A DNA stretch of 64,000 bases. Origin: Pseudomonas sp. PSKL.D1 (GTDB lineage: Bacteria > Pseudomonadota > Gammaproteobacteria > Pseudomonadales > Pseudomonadaceae). The stretch is taken from NCBI RefSeq assembly GCF_028898945.1, contig NZ_CP118607.1:3768001-3832000 (forward strand). The letters run 5' to 3'. Of the stretch, positions 46,795 through 60,285 are shown piece by piece. The position numbers were made by a program, and so were the translations under genes. Below the pieces are notes generated by a model. It saw nothing but the letters and a program-made list of their open reading frames with translations. It was not told where the DNA came from and ran no database searches. Each line of letters starts with the position of its first letter. Position 1 is the stretch's first letter.

Positions 46795-49005
46795 TCAGGC
46801 CGGCTTCATTACCAGTACCCCCAGCGGCGGCAGGTTCAACGCCAGCGACAACGGCTGCCCATGGCTGGCAATTTCCTCACTGCCCACCGCCCCCATGTTG
46901 CCCACATTCGACCCGGCATACAGCCCGGCATCACTGTTGAGCAACTCTTCCCAACGCTCCCCGAACGGCACCCCGATCCGGTACCCCTCGCGCGGCACCG
47001 GGGTGAAGTTGGCCACCACCAGCAGCGGCTCGCCCTGGCTGCTCCAACGCAACCAGGCATACACGCTGTTGTGCGCATCGTCACCGATCAGCCACTGGAA
47101 CCCCTGCGGCTGGCAATCCTGCTCGTGCAACGCCGGCAGTTCGCGGTACAGGCGGTTGAGGTCCGACACCAACTGCTGCACCCCCTTGTGCTCGGGGTAC
47201 TGCAACAGGTACCAGTCCAGCTGGTGGTCATGGTTCCACTCGCGCCACTGGCCGAACTCGCAGCCCATGAACAGCAGCTTCTTGCCCGGGTGCGTCCACA
47301 TGAAGGTCAGGTAGGCGCGCAGGTTGGCGAACTTCTGCCAGCGGTCGCCGGGCATCTTGTCGATCAGCGAGTGCTTGCCATGCACCACCTCGTCGTGGGA
47401 GATGGGCAGGATGAAGTGCTCGGAGTAGGCGTAGATCAGGCCGAAGCTCATTTCGTTGTGGTGATGGGTGCGATGAATGGGGTCGTTCTGGATGTAGTGC
47501 AGCGTGTCGTGCATCCAGCCCATGTTCCACTTGTAGGCAAAGCCCAACCCGCCCTGCTGGGTGGGTTGGCTGACGCCCGGCCAGGCGGTGGACTCTTCGG
47601 CGATGATCAACGCCCCCGGCGCCTCGTGGGCGGCCACGCCGTTGAGGTGGCGGATGAAGTCGATGGCTTCGAGGTTTTCGCGCCCGCCATGGCGGTTGGG
47701 CACCCACTCGCCGGCCTTGCGTGAGTAGTCGCGGTAGAGCATCGACGCCACCGCATCCACCCGCAGCCCGTCGATATGGAAATGCTTCAGCCAGTGCAAG
47801 GCCGAGGCCAGCATGAAGCCGCGCACTTCGTTGCGGCCGAGGTTGTAGATGAGTGTATTCCAGTCCTGGTGGTAGCCTTCCAGGGGGTTGTCGTACTCGT
47901 ACAAAGCCGTGCCGTCGAAACGTGCCAGGCCATGTTCATCAGTGGGGAAATGCGCCGGCACCCAATCGAGGATCACACCAATGCCGCCCTGGTGGCAGGC
48001 ATCAATGAAGGCAGCGAAGTCCTCCGGCGTGCCATAACGTGAGGTGGGCGCGAACATCGACAGGGGCTGGTAGCCCCATGAGCCGCCAAACGGGTGCTCC
48101 ATGATCGGCAACAGCTCGATATGGGTGAAATTGAGCTGCTGCACATAAGGCACAAGGCGCTCGGCCAGTTCGCGCCAGTTGTAGAAGCGCGACACTTCGC
48201 CCAGGTCGTCCAGCTCGCACTGCCAGGAGCCGGGGTGCAGCTCATAGATCGACAGCGGTGCACTGTAGGCATGGCGCTGCGCACGGTGCGCCATCCAGTC
48301 GTCGTCGCGCCATTGATGGCTCAACGCACCGGCCACCTTCGACGCCGTGCTGGGCGGCAGCTCGGTGGCACGCGCCAGCGGGTCGGCCTTCAGCGGCAGA
48401 ATACCCTGCTTGCCCAGCACTTCGAACTTGTAGGTTTCGCCCACGCCCAGGCGCGGCACGAACAGCTCCCATACCCCGGCGCTGTGGCGCAGACGCATGG
48501 GGTGGCGGCGGCCGTCCCAGTTGTTGAAGTCGCCCACCACCGACACGCGCCGGGCGTTGGGTGCCCACACCGAAAAGCACACGCCCGCCACGCCATCCAC
48601 GTCGATCAGCTGGGCGCCGAAACGGCCGGACAAGTCGCGATGGTTACCTTCGGCAAACAGGTGGAGGTCCATGTCGCCCAGTTGCGGTCCAAAGCTGTAA
48701 GGGTCTTCGGTGACCTGCTCGCCACCGGCCCAACCGATTTGCAGCAGGTACGGCTGTGCATCCTCAAGGTGCGCGGTGAACAAACCGGGCACACTGCCCT
48801 GCCCCATTTCGGCCAGTACATGCCCGCCATGGCGCGCCAGCACCCGGGCACTCAACGCGCCGGGCAGGAAGGCGCGCACGAACGCCCCCCTCGCCCCGTC
48901 GCCATGAGGGCCCAGCACGGCAAAGGGGTCGGCGTGCTCGGCGCGGGCCAGGGCATCCAGGTCCCGTTGCCGAAGGCCGCCGTTTTCACGCGTGGTTGCA
49001 TTCAT
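46795..49005 (-). CDS. glgB: 1,4-alpha-glucan branching enzyme
   Basis: Introduces alpha-1,6 branches into the glucan made by GlgE. The 736-residue protein has the full N-terminal module ([20 protein letters not shown]) and the CBM48 ([20 protein letters not shown]). The GH13 barrel includes [18 protein letters not shown], the nucleophile in [16 protein letters not shown], acid/base in [15 protein letters not shown] and [20 protein letters not shown]. Its ATG follows directly after the TAG of treS, with no gap, so it is coupled to it. Third gene of glgE-treS-glgB. Confidence 0.95.
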   Translation of the reverse strand: MNATTRENGGLRQRDLDALARAEHADPFAVLGPHGDGARGAFVRAFLPGALSARVLARHGGHVLAEMGQGSVPGLFTAHLEDAQPYLLQIGWAGGEQVTEDPYSFGPQLGDMDLHLFAEGNHRDLSGRFGAQLIDVDGVAGVCFSVWAPNARRVSVVGDFNNWDGRRHPMRLRHSAGVWELFVPRLGVGETYKFEVLGKQGILPLKADPLARATELPPSTASKVAGALSHQWRDDDWMAHRAQRHAYSAPLSIYELHPGSWQCELDDLGEVSRFYNWRELAERLVPYVQQLNFTHIELLPIMEHPFGGSWGYQPLSMFAPTSRYGTPEDFAAFIDACHQGGIGVILDWVPAHFPTDEHGLARFDGTALYEYDNPLEGYHQDWNTLIYNLGRNEVRGFMLASALHWLKHFHIDGLRVDAVASMLYRDYSRKAGEWVPNRHGGRENLEAIDFIRHLNGVAAHEAPGALIIAEESTAWPGVSQPTQQGGLGFAYKWNMGWMHDTLHYIQNDPIHRTHHHNEMSFGLIYAYSEHFILPISHDEVVHGKHSLIDKMPGDRWQKFANLRAYLTFMWTHPGKKLLFMGCEFGQWREWNHDHQLDWYLLQYPEHKGVQQLVSDLNRLYRELPALHEQDCQPQGFQWLIGDDAHNSVYAWLRWSSQGEPLLVVANFTPVPREGYRIGVPFGERWEELLNSDAGLYAGSNVGNMGAVGSEEIASHGQPLSLALNLPPLGVLVMKPA

Positions 49006-52323
<3,318 letters not shown>

Positions 52324-52359
52324 GGGTGACTCCTTTCAATTCCTGATTCGGGACAGCCT

Positions 52360-52428
52360 CTGTGTGTGTTTGTGGGAGCGGCCTTGCCGGGACGCCGGAC
52401 CGGCAAGGCCGCTCCCACATACACACAG
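52360..52428. repeat. Inverted repeat between glgE and treS
   Basis: REP-like hairpin with arms GTGGGAGCGGCCTTGCCGG / CCGGCAAGGCCGCTCCCAC flanked by CTGTGTGT / ACACACAG. It lies in the 108-bp gap inside the leftward operon and could attenuate treS-glgB. Confidence 0.85.
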
Positions 52429-52431
52429 CGG

Positions 52432-54447
52432 TCATGCCTTATGGATGCGCCAGATGCCGAACGGCAAATGCCAGGGCTCGATGCGCATGAACTGGGTTTT
52501 GCCGTACCACGACCAGCGGTGGCCGGTCATCAGGTCTTCGCCGTGGGTTTCGGCGTTGTCGTCCAGGCCCAGCTCCCACAACGGCAGCTCGAAATGCGCC
52601 TCCTGGGCGTTGTGCGGGTCAAGGCTCACCGCAATCAGGATGTAGTTGTCGCGCTCGGGCGTGCGCTTGGCGAAGTACAGGATGTTGTCGTTCCAGCAGT
52701 TGAAGAACGCCACGCCCAGATGCGTTTGCAACGCGCGGTTCTGCCGGCGAATGCGGTTTAGCTGGGCAATCTCGGCAATGATGTTGCCGGGCTGGGTGAA
52801 GTCGCGCGGGCGGATTTCGTACTTCTCCGAATCCAGGTACTCCTCCTTGCCGGGCAATGGCGTGCCCTCGCACAACTCAAAACCCGAGTACATGCCCCAC
52901 AGGCCCGAGCCCATGGTGGCCAGGGCGGCGCGAATCAGAAAGCCTGCACGGCCACTGGTTTGCAGGAAATACGGGTTGATGTCGGGCGTGTTGACGAAGA
53001 AATTGGGCCGGTAGCACAGGCTCCACGGCGGCTGGTTGAGCTGCTCGAAATACTCGCGCAGCTCTTGCTTGCTGTTGCGCCAGGTGAAATAGGTATAGCT
53101 CTGGGCATACCCCACCTTACCCAGCCGGGCCATCATCGCTGGCCGGGTAAACGCTTCGGCCAGGAAGATCACGTCAGGGTGCTGGCTGCGCACATCGGCA
53201 ATCAGCCATTGCCAGAACGGCAACGGCTTGGTGTGAGGGTTGTCGACGCGGAAGGTTTTTACGCCCTCTTCAACCCAACTCAACACCACATCACGCAGGG
53301 CCAGCCACAGTGAAGGCACGGCGTCGGCGGCATAGAAGTCGACGTTGACGATGTCCTGGTATTTTTTGGGCGGGTTTTCCGCATAGCGGATGGTGCCATC
53401 GGGGCGCCAGCTGAACCAGCCGGGGTGCTCCTTGAGCCAGGGGTGGTCCTGGGAGCACTGGATGGCGAAGTCGAGGGCGATTTCCAGGCCATGTTCGGCC
53501 GCGGCGGCGACCAGGCGCCGGAAGTCATCGCGCGTGCCCAACTGCGGGTGAATGGCGTCATGGCCACCCTCCGGGCTGCCGATGGCGTATGGGCTGCCGG
53601 GGTCGCCGGGCTCGGCGCGCAGGGCGTTGTTACGGCCCTTGCGGTGCTGGGTGCCGATCGGGTGGATGGGCGGGAAGTACAGCACGTCGAAGCCCATGTC
53701 GCGGATCATCGGCAGGCGTTGGTGCACGTCGTTGAAGGTGCCGTGGCGCTCAGGGCTGTCGGTGATCGACCGCGGGAACAGCTCGTACCAACTGGCGAAC
53801 AGAGCCGCCGGGCGGTCGACATCGATGGGGAATTCACGGCTGCGGGTGAGGTAGCTGCGGTGCTCGGCTTCGGTCATCAGCCTTGCCGTGTCGGGGTGCA
53901 GCAACAGGGCAACCTGGTCGTTGGCGGTGAGGCCCTGAAGTTGCTGCTGCAGAGCGGCGATTTCTTCGCTGAGTGCGCCATCGCTCAAACCCACGCCCTG
54001 GCCAAGCATCAACCGGCCCTCTTCCAGCTCCAACTTTACATCGACGCCAGCGTGAAACTTTTTCTCCAAGTCATGGCAATAGGTGGCGAAAGGGTCAATC
54101 CACGCCTCGATGCTGAACAGATGGGCGCCCAATTCGGCAGGCGTGAACTCGGCCTGCCACAGGTCATTGCCCAGCGCCTGCATCGGCACGCAATGTACGC
54201 GCCGGCTAGTGGCCTCGTGCCAATTGAGCATGACTGCCAGGCGGTCGTGGCCGTCACTGTAAACCTTGCAGCTGACCGCAACTGGCTGGCCGCTGATGGC
54301 CTTGGCGGCGAACGCGCCGCCTTCGAGCACGGGCTGGGTGTCTTCGATCACGATGCGCGGCGCCAACAGCGCCTGGGACAGGCCTATGGCCTGGTGCGGG
54401 TGATCGCTCGCCGTGGGCACACTTTCGAAGGGCTCGTTACGTGACAT
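52432..54447 (-). CDS. glgE: Alpha-1,4-glucan:maltose-1-phosphate maltosyltransferase
   Basis: Extends alpha-glucan by two glucose units from maltose-1-phosphate. The 671-residue GH13_3 protein has its N-terminal beta-domain (about 30-130) and the barrel with DVLYFPPIHPIGTQHRKGRN. The nucleophile is in GVKTFRVDNPHTKPLPFW, the general acid in VIFLAEAFTRPAMMARLG, and YFTWRNSKQELREYFEQL is characteristic of GlgE. Start chosen at the ATG of SRNEPFESV, with GGAGCAAGG upstream. First gene of glgE-treS-glgB, behind a good AlgU-type promoter. Confidence 0.95.
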   Translation of the reverse strand: MSRNEPFESVPTASDHPHQAIGLSQALLAPRIVIEDTQPVLEGGAFAAKAISGQPVAVSCKVYSDGHDRLAVMLNWHEATSRRVHCVPMQALGNDLWQAEFTPAELGAHLFSIEAWIDPFATYCHDLEKKFHAGVDVKLELEEGRLMLGQGVGLSDGALSEEIAALQQQLQGLTANDQVALLLHPDTARLMTEAEHRSYLTRSREFPIDVDRPAALFASWYELFPRSITDSPERHGTFNDVHQRLPMIRDMGFDVLYFPPIHPIGTQHRKGRNNALRAEPGDPGSPYAIGSPEGGHDAIHPQLGTRDDFRRLVAAAAEHGLEIALDFAIQCSQDHPWLKEHPGWFSWRPDGTIRYAENPPKKYQDIVNVDFYAADAVPSLWLALRDVVLSWVEEGVKTFRVDNPHTKPLPFWQWLIADVRSQHPDVIFLAEAFTRPAMMARLGKVGYAQSYTYFTWRNSKQELREYFEQLNQPPWSLCYRPNFFVNTPDINPYFLQTSGRAGFLIRAALATMGSGLWGMYSGFELCEGTPLPGKEEYLDSEKYEIRPRDFTQPGNIIAEIAQLNRIRRQNRALQTHLGVAFFNCWNDNILYFAKRTPERDNYILIAVSLDPHNAQEAHFELPLWELGLDDNAETHGEDLMTGHRWSWYGKTQFMRIEPWHLPFGIWRIHKA

Positions 54448-54480
54448 CGGACCTTGCTCCCTTAGGCTTGGCGGTAAGGG

Positions 54481-54508
54481 TTCAGAGCCGGTCACCCGCG
54501 CGGGGTTC
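54481..54508 (-). promoter_or_regulatory. AlgU/sigma-22-type promoter of glgE operon
   Basis: Minus-strand GAACCC, a 16-bp spacer and TCTGAA match the GAACTT-N16-TCTGA pattern except for two bases in the -35. It lies about 35 bp before the glgE ATG, a sensible distance. Confidence 0.5.
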
Positions 54509-54587
54509 AAAAAAATTGAGCGAATGGCAACTGCGTGAAGTCGAAGCCTGCAGTACCTCTTCAAACCACCACACGCGAGGTCAGGCC

Positions 54588-54749
54588 ATGAACATTCCCA
54601 TTCCACCGGAAACACCAGACCCCAACATCGACGACCCCAGCCTGCCGCCACCCGTGCCGGAAGTGGACCCGGACGAGCTGCCGATCAAGCCAACGGTACC
54701 GCCAACGGTGGGGGACCCACCGAGTGAGGAACCACCGGTGAAGGTGTAA
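54588..54749 (+). CDS. Proline-rich small protein, 53 residues, unknown
   Basis: A 53-residue acidic peptide in which about a third of residues are proline (start MNIPIPPETPDPNIDDPSLP, repeated PPxPxxDPDE-like units, end EEPPVKV). It has no signal or membrane segment and is probably disordered. GAGGTCAGG lies 6-14 bp before the ATG. It is divergent from glgE and is followed by a perfect hairpin. I do not recognise a family. Proline-rich composition and codon use like its neighbours support a real gene, but it is short. Confidence 0.65.
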   Translation: MNIPIPPETPDPNIDDPSLPPPVPEVDPDELPIKPTVPPTVGDPPSEEPPVKV

Positions 54750-54774
54750 GGATAGACAAGGTTTTCGGGCTGGC

Positions 54775-54806
54775 AGGTTAGGCCCTTTTGCAAAAGGGCC
54801 GAACCT
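54775..54806. terminator. Bidirectional hairpin between the proline-rich gene and the acyl-CoA synthetase
   Basis: GGCCCTTTTG/CAAAAGGGCC with outer arms AGGTT/AACCT. The stem contains its own T-run on both strands and separates two convergent genes. Confidence 0.7.
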
Positions 54807-54808
54807 GG

Positions 54809-56479
54809 TCAGCGCGTGATCTCTGCCACACTGATCTCGCGCATGCGGAATTTCTGTACCTTCCCCGTGACTGTCATCGGGAACTCGTCAACAAAGCGGA
54901 AATGCCGTGGCACCTTGAAGTGCGCAATGCGTGCCTTGCACCATTCCTGTAATTCTTCGGCGGTGGCGCTGTGCCCGGGGTGCAGTTTGACCCAGGCGAC
55001 GATTTCCTCACCATACCGGCTGCACGGAATGCCGATTACCTGTGCATCGGCCACGGCCGGGTGGGTGTAGAAAAACTCTTCCAGCTCACGCGGGTAGATG
55101 TTTTCACCACCGCGAATGATCATGTCCTTGTTGCGCCCGACAATGCACACATAGCCTTGCTCATCCATCACCGCCAGGTCGCCGGTGTGCATCCACCGCG
55201 CGGGGTCGATGGCATCGACCGTAGCCTGCGGGTTGTCCCAATAGCCGAGCATCACGCTGTAACCACGGGTGCACAACTCGCCAATCTCGCCTCGGGCGAC
55301 GATGCAGCCGTCGGCATCCACCAGCTTGGTTTCCAGCTGGGGCTGGGTACGGCCGACGGTGGTCACGCGCAGTTCCAGCTCGTCGTCCGGGCCGGTTTGC
55401 AGTGACACCGGGCTGGTTTCGGTCATGCCGTAGGCGATCTGCACTTCGGCCATGTGCATCTGGTCGATGACCCGGCGCATGACCTCGATCGGGCAGGTGG
55501 CGCCGGCCATGATGCCGCTGCGCAGGGTCGACAGGTCCAGGCCTTGCCGGGACGGGTGGTCGAGCATGGCGATGAACATGGTGGGTACGCCGTACAAAAT
55601 GCTGGCGCGCTCCTCGGCCACAGCCTTGAGCGTGAGCTCAGGGTCGAACGCATCGTTGGGGTAAATCATGGTACTGCCGTGGGTGATGCAGCCCAGGTTG
55701 GCCATGACCATGCCAAAACAGTGGTACAGCGGCACCGGGATCACCATGCGGTCAGCGCAGGTCAGCCCCAGGCTGTTGCCGACCATCAGGCCGTTGTTGA
55801 GGATGTTGTAGTGGCTGAGCGTGGCGCCCTTGGGCGCGCCGGTGGTGCCTGAGGTGTACTGGATGTTCACCGGCTGGTCGAACTGCAGACTTTGCTGGCG
55901 GATGTTGAAAGCCTCGCTGTCCGCCTGCCCTGCCCGCCCGGCCAGCGCCTGCCAGGGCAGAAAGCCTGCGGGTGGGTTGGCCGCCAGGCTGATGACGCCA
56001 CGCAGGTCGGGCAAGCGCTGGCAGGCGAGCTCACCAGCCGTTGCCGTTGCCAGTTCGGGCGCCAGCTCCTGAACCATGGCGTGGTAATCGGAGGTCTTGA
56101 AGGCATCGGCGCACACCAGCCAGCGGCAGCCAGACTGGCGCAGCACGTATTCCAGCTCAGCCACGCGGTAGGCCGGGTTGATATTGACCAGCACCGCGCC
56201 GACCTTGGCGCTGGCCACCTGCAATATGCACCACTGGGCGCAGTTGGGCGCCCAGATGCCGACCCGATCGCCGGTGTTCACGCCCAGGGCCATCAATGCG
56301 CGGGCGTGCAGGTCGACCTGTTCGGCCAGTTGCAGCCAGGTGTAGCGCAGGCCCTGGTGGCGCACCACCAGTGCTTCGCCATCGCCGTGGCGGGCTACGG
56401 TGGCGTCAAAGGCCTGGCCGATGGTCAGGGTGAGCAAGGGTTGGTCCTGGCGACCGCGGGTATAGCTGGGTTGACTCAT
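54809..56479 (-). CDS. Acyl-CoA synthetase (AMP-binding) linked to leucine/isovalerate genes
   Basis: AMP-forming ligase of 556 residues that activates a carboxylic acid to its CoA thioester; the neighbouring liu genes suggest a short branched-chain or related acid. Motifs are the phosphate-binding IQYTSGTTGAPKGATLSH, YGMTETSPVSL, WMHTGDLAVMDEQGYVCIVG and RNKDMIIRGGENIYPRELEE. The catalytic lysine is in MTVTGKVQKFRMREI. The start at MSQPSYTRGR has GAAGGGA upstream. It is divergent from liuABCD and shares their control region. Fatty-acid chain length cannot be deduced. Confidence 0.88.
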   Translation of the reverse strand: MSQPSYTRGRQDQPLLTLTIGQAFDATVARHGDGEALVVRHQGLRYTWLQLAEQVDLHARALMALGVNTGDRVGIWAPNCAQWCILQVASAKVGAVLVNINPAYRVAELEYVLRQSGCRWLVCADAFKTSDYHAMVQELAPELATATAGELACQRLPDLRGVISLAANPPAGFLPWQALAGRAGQADSEAFNIRQQSLQFDQPVNIQYTSGTTGAPKGATLSHYNILNNGLMVGNSLGLTCADRMVIPVPLYHCFGMVMANLGCITHGSTMIYPNDAFDPELTLKAVAEERASILYGVPTMFIAMLDHPSRQGLDLSTLRSGIMAGATCPIEVMRRVIDQMHMAEVQIAYGMTETSPVSLQTGPDDELELRVTTVGRTQPQLETKLVDADGCIVARGEIGELCTRGYSVMLGYWDNPQATVDAIDPARWMHTGDLAVMDEQGYVCIVGRNKDMIIRGGENIYPRELEEFFYTHPAVADAQVIGIPCSRYGEEIVAWVKLHPGHSATAEELQEWCKARIAHFKVPRHFRFVDEFPMTVTGKVQKFRMREISVAEITR

Positions 56480-56542
56480 GGGTGTCCCTTCTTGTGGTTG
56501 TTCTGGGCACGGCTGAAGCAAGCGCAGATACTCTGGCTGAGA

Positions 56543-56558
56543 TTTACGTTTACGTAAA
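56543..56558. promoter_or_regulatory. LiuR-type operator 1
   Basis: TTTACGTTTACGTAAA, a near-perfect palindrome matching the LiuR (MerR family) motif reported for isovalerate/leucine regulons. It is the copy nearer the acyl-CoA synthetase gene. Confidence 0.65.
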
Positions 56559-56584
56559 GGTGATTGACAGTAGTCGAGCGCAGC

Positions 56585-56600
56585 CTTACGTTAACGTAAA
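56585..56600. promoter_or_regulatory. LiuR-type operator 2
   Basis: CTTACGTTAACGTAAA, whose 14-bp core TTACGTTAACGTAA is a perfect palindrome. It follows a TTGACA hexamer (56564-56569), the arrangement of MerR-type promoters with the operator between -35 and -10, and would serve liuABCD. Confidence 0.65.
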
Positions 56601-56675
56601 GGTGAAAACGACGCCCGATGGCGTTTACTTAGCTACGGTGTTACCCACATTTCAAGAACAACAAGGTGCCCCCAC

Positions 56676-57839
56676 ATGCATTACCCCTCCCTGAACTTCG
56701 CCCTGGGCGAAACCATCGACATGCTCCGTGACCAGGTTCGCACCTTTGTCGCTGCCGAACTGGCCCCCCGCGCCGCACAGATCGACCATGACAACCTGTT
56801 CCCCGCCGACATGTGGCGCAAGTTCGGTGACATGGGCCTGCTGGGCATTACCGTACCAGAGGAATACGGCGGTGCCGGCCTGGGCTACCTGGCCCATGTG
56901 GTGGCGATGGAAGAAATCAGCCGCGGCTCGGCCTCGGTGGCGTTGTCCTACGGCGCGCATTCGAACCTGTGCGTGAACCAGATCAACCGCAACGGTACTC
57001 ATGAACAAAAGCAGAAGTACCTGCCCAAACTGATCAGTGGCGAGCACATCGGTGCGCTGGCCATGAGCGAACCCAACGCCGGCTCCGACGTGGTATCGAT
57101 GAAACTGCGTGCCGAGAAGCGCGGCGACCATTACGTACTCAATGGCAGCAAGACCTGGATCACCAACGGCCCCGACGCCAACACCTACGTGATCTACGCC
57201 AAAACCGACCTGGACAAGGGCGCCCACGGCATCACCGCGTTCATCGTCGAACGTGACTGGAAAGGCTTCAGCCGCAGCAACAAGTTCGACAAGCTGGGCA
57301 TGCGTGGTTCCAACACCTGCGAGCTGTTCTTCGACGATGTGCACGTGCCCCAGGAGAACATCCTCGGCCAGCTCAACGGTGGCGTGCGCGTGCTGATGAG
57401 CGGCCTGGACTACGAGCGCGTGGTGCTCTCCGGCGGCCCGACCGGCATCATGCAAAGCTGCATGGACCTGGTGGTGCCTTACATCCACGACCGCAAGCAG
57501 TTTGGCCAGAGCATCGGCGAATTCCAGCTGATCCAGGGCAAGATCGCCGACATGTACACCCAGCTCAACGCCAGCCGCGCCTACTTGTACGCCGTGGCCC
57601 AGGCCTGTGACCGTGGCGAGACCACCCGCAAGGATGCCGCCGGGGTGATCCTGTACACCGCCGAACGCGCCACGCAAATGGCCCTGGAGGCCATCCAGAT
57701 TCTCGGCGGCAACGGCTACATCAACGAGTTCCCGGCCGGCCGCCTGCTGCGCGACGCCAAACTCTACGAGATCGGCGCGGGCACCAGCGAAATCCGCCGG
57801 ATGCTGATCGGCCGCGAACTGTTCAACGAAACCCGCTGA
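56676..57839 (+). CDS. liuA: Isovaleryl-CoA dehydrogenase
   Basis: FAD-dependent oxidation of isovaleryl-CoA to 3-methylcrotonyl-CoA, second step of leucine catabolism after branched-chain oxidation. The 387-residue chain has [20 protein letters not shown], then [37 protein letters not shown] and the catalytic-base segment [16 protein letters not shown] with the Glu in the position characteristic of isovaleryl-CoA dehydrogenases. [20 protein letters not shown] is typical. First of four closely spaced liu genes, with LiuR-type sites upstream. Confidence 0.95.
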   Translation: MHYPSLNFALGETIDMLRDQVRTFVAAELAPRAAQIDHDNLFPADMWRKFGDMGLLGITVPEEYGGAGLGYLAHVVAMEEISRGSASVALSYGAHSNLCVNQINRNGTHEQKQKYLPKLISGEHIGALAMSEPNAGSDVVSMKLRAEKRGDHYVLNGSKTWITNGPDANTYVIYAKTDLDKGAHGITAFIVERDWKGFSRSNKFDKLGMRGSNTCELFFDDVHVPQENILGQLNGGVRVLMSGLDYERVVLSGGPTGIMQSCMDLVVPYIHDRKQFGQSIGEFQLIQGKIADMYTQLNASRAYLYAVAQACDRGETTRKDAAGVILYTAERATQMALEAIQILGGNGYINEFPAGRLLRDAKLYEIGAGTSEIRRMLIGRELFNETR

Positions 57840-57858
57840 GCACAAGGGACGGGCGCAC

Positions 57859-59466
57859 ATGGCTACCTTGCACACCCAGATCAACCCGCGTTCGGCAGAG
57901 TTCGCCGGCAACAGCGCGGCCATGCTCGAACAGGTCCAGGCCCTGCGCGGCCTGCTTGCCCAGGTGGCACAGGGCGGCGGGCCCAAGGCCCAGGAGCGGC
58001 ATACCTCGCGCGGCAAACTGCTGCCACGCGAGCGCATAGACCGGTTGCTAGATGCCGGTTCGCCCTTTCTCGAAATCGGCCAGCTGGCCGCCCATGAGGT
58101 GTACGGCGAAGACGTCCCCGCTGCCGGCGTGATTGCCGGCATCGGCCGCGTGGAAGGCGTGGAATGCATGATCGTGGCCAACGACGCCACGGTCAAAGGC
58201 GGCTCGTACTACCCGCTTACCGTCAAAAAGCACCTGCGCGCGCAAACCATCGCCCTGCAAAACCGCCTGCCGTGCATCTACCTGGTGGATTCGGGCGGCG
58301 CCAACCTGCCGCGCCAGGACGAGGTGTTCCCCGACCGCGAGCACTTCGGGCGCATCTTCTTCAACCAGGCCAACATGAGCGCCCTGGGCATCCCGCAGAT
58401 CGCCGTGGTGATGGGCTCGTGCACCGCCGGTGGTGCCTATGTGCCGGCCATGGCCGACGAAGCGATCATGGTACGCCAGCAGGCCACCATCTTCCTTGCC
58501 GGCCCGCCGCTGGTAAAGGCTGCCACCGGCGAGGTGGTGAGCGCCGAGGACCTGGGCGGCGCCGATGTGCACTGCCGCACCAGCGGCGTGGCCGACCATT
58601 ACGCCGACAACGACGAACATGCCCTGGCGCTGGCTCGGCGCAGCGTGGCCAACCTCAACTGGCACAAGCTTGGCAAGCTGCAGCGCCTGGCACCAGTGGC
58701 CCCGCTGTACGCCGCCGACGAACTGTATGGTGTGGTGCCAGCCGATGCCAAGCAACCGTTCGATGTGCGCGAGGTGATCGCCCGCCTGGTCGACGGCTCG
58801 GTGTTCGACGAGTTCAAGGCCTTGTTCGGAACCACGCTGGTATGTGGCTTTGCCCACTTGCACGGCTACCCGGTGGCGATCCTGGCCAACAACGGCATCC
58901 TCTTCGCCGAAGCCGCGCAAAAAGGCGCGCACTTCATCGAACTGGCCTGCCAGCGCGGTATTCCGCTGCTGTTCCTGCAGAACATCACCGGCTTCATGGT
59001 TGGTAAAAAGTACGAAGAAGGCGGCATCGCCAAGCACGGCGCCAAACTGGTTACCGCCGTGGCCTGCGCCCAAGTGCCAAAGTTCACGGTGATCATCGGC
59101 GGCAGCTTTGGTGCGGGTAACTATGGCATGTGCGGCCGCGCCTACGACCCACGCTTTTTGTGGATGTGGCCTAACGCACGTATTGGCGTAATGGGCGCCG
59201 AACAGGCTGCCGGGGTGTTGGCTCAGGTCAAGCGCGAGCAGAGCGAACGCAGCGGCCAGGCCTTCAGCGCCGAAGACGAGGCAAAGCTCAAGCAGCCTAT
59301 CCTCGACCAGTACGAACACCAGGGCCACCCTTATTACTCCAGCGCCCGGCTGTGGGACGACGGCGTCATCGACCCGGCGCAAACCCGCGATGTGCTTGGC
59401 CTGGCGTTGTCCGCCGCACTGAACGCGCCCATCGAACAGAGCCGCTTCGGCATTTTCCGGATGTGA
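57859..59466 (+). CDS. liuB: Methylcrotonyl-CoA carboxylase, carboxyltransferase subunit
   Basis: Beta subunit that transfers CO2 from carboxybiotin to 3-methylcrotonyl-CoA. The 535-residue protein shows [14 protein letters not shown] [20 protein letters not shown], the oxyanion region [40 protein letters not shown] and the second-half [20 protein letters not shown]. The gap from liuA is 20 bp and to liuC 3 bp. Partner biotin subunit is liuD. Confidence 0.95.
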   Translation: MATLHTQINPRSAEFAGNSAAMLEQVQALRGLLAQVAQGGGPKAQERHTSRGKLLPRERIDRLLDAGSPFLEIGQLAAHEVYGEDVPAAGVIAGIGRVEGVECMIVANDATVKGGSYYPLTVKKHLRAQTIALQNRLPCIYLVDSGGANLPRQDEVFPDREHFGRIFFNQANMSALGIPQIAVVMGSCTAGGAYVPAMADEAIMVRQQATIFLAGPPLVKAATGEVVSAEDLGGADVHCRTSGVADHYADNDEHALALARRSVANLNWHKLGKLQRLAPVAPLYAADELYGVVPADAKQPFDVREVIARLVDGSVFDEFKALFGTTLVCGFAHLHGYPVAILANNGILFAEAAQKGAHFIELACQRGIPLLFLQNITGFMVGKKYEEGGIAKHGAKLVTAVACAQVPKFTVIIGGSFGAGNYGMCGRAYDPRFLWMWPNARIGVMGAEQAAGVLAQVKREQSERSGQAFSAEDEAKLKQPILDQYEHQGHPYYSSARLWDDGVIDPAQTRDVLGLALSAALNAPIEQSRFGIFRM

Positions 59467-59469
59467 CCC

Positions 59470-60285
59470 ATGAGCGATTTCAGCACCCTTGAAGTAGTCC
59501 GCGACACACGTGGCTTCGCTACCCTGTGGCTGAGCCGCGAGGACAAGAACAACGCCTTCAATGCGCAGATGATCCGCGAGTTGATCGTCGCCCTCGACCA
59601 ACTGGCCGAAGACACCAGCCTGCGGTTTTTGCTGCTGCGTGGCCGTGGCCGGCATTTCAGCGCCGGCGCCGACCTGGCGTGGATGCAGCAGTCCGCGCAG
59701 CTGGACTTCAACACCAACCTGGATGATGCCCGCGAACTGGGCGAACTGATGTACGCCCTGCACCGCCTGAAGGCGCCGACACTGGCCGTGGTGCAAGGTG
59801 CGGCCTTTGGTGGCGCACTGGGGTTGATCAGCTGCTGCGACATGGCCATCGGCGCCGAAGACGCGCAACTGTGCTTGTCCGAAGTGCGCATTGGCCTGGC
59901 CCCGGCGGTGATCAGCCCGTTCGTGGTCAAGGCCATCGGTGAACGCGCGGCGCGCCGCTACGCCCTTACCGCCGAACGCTTCAGCGGCGTTCGCGCCCGC
60001 GAACTGGGGCTGCTGGCCGAGGTGTACCCGGCGGGTGAGCTGGATGCCCAGGTCGAGGCCTGGGTTGACAACCTGCTGCAGAACAGCCCGCAGGCCCTGC
60101 GCGCCACCAAAGACCTGCTGCGCGAAGTCGACGACGGCGAGCTGAGCCCGGCGTTGCGCCGTTACTGCGAAAACACCATTGCCCGCATCCGCGTCAGCGC
60201 AGAGGGCCAGGAGGGCCTGCGCGCCTTCCTCGAAAAACGCCGCCCCGCCTGGCAAACCGAGCACAAGAAGGAGCCGCGCCCATGA
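59470..60285 (+). CDS. liuC: Methylglutaconyl-CoA hydratase
   Basis: Crotonase-family enzyme hydrating 3-methylglutaconyl-CoA to HMG-CoA. The 271-residue chain has the oxyanion-hole segments GRGRHFSAGADLAWMQ and VQGAAFGGALGLISCCDMAI, the catalytic region CLSEVRIGLAPAVISPFV and the C-terminal VDNLLQNSPQALRATKDLL. Three bases follow liuB, and it overlaps liuD (ATGA). The HMG-CoA lyase (liuE) needed next is not in the window. Confidence 0.93.
   Translation: MSDFSTLEVVRDTRGFATLWLSREDKNNAFNAQMIRELIVALDQLAEDTSLRFLLLRGRGRHFSAGADLAWMQQSAQLDFNTNLDDARELGELMYALHRLKAPTLAVVQGAAFGGALGLISCCDMAIGAEDAQLCLSEVRIGLAPAVISPFVVKAIGERAARRYALTAERFSGVRARELGLLAEVYPAGELDAQVEAWVDNLLQNSPQALRATKDLLREVDDGELSPALRRYCENTIARIRVSAEGQEGLRAFLEKRRPAWQTEHKKEPRP

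Noticed and set aside
58048..60264. 738-codon minus-strand open frame over liuB and liuC
   Set aside because: It is antisense to a conserved operon, has typical shadow-frame composition and has no plausible start signals.
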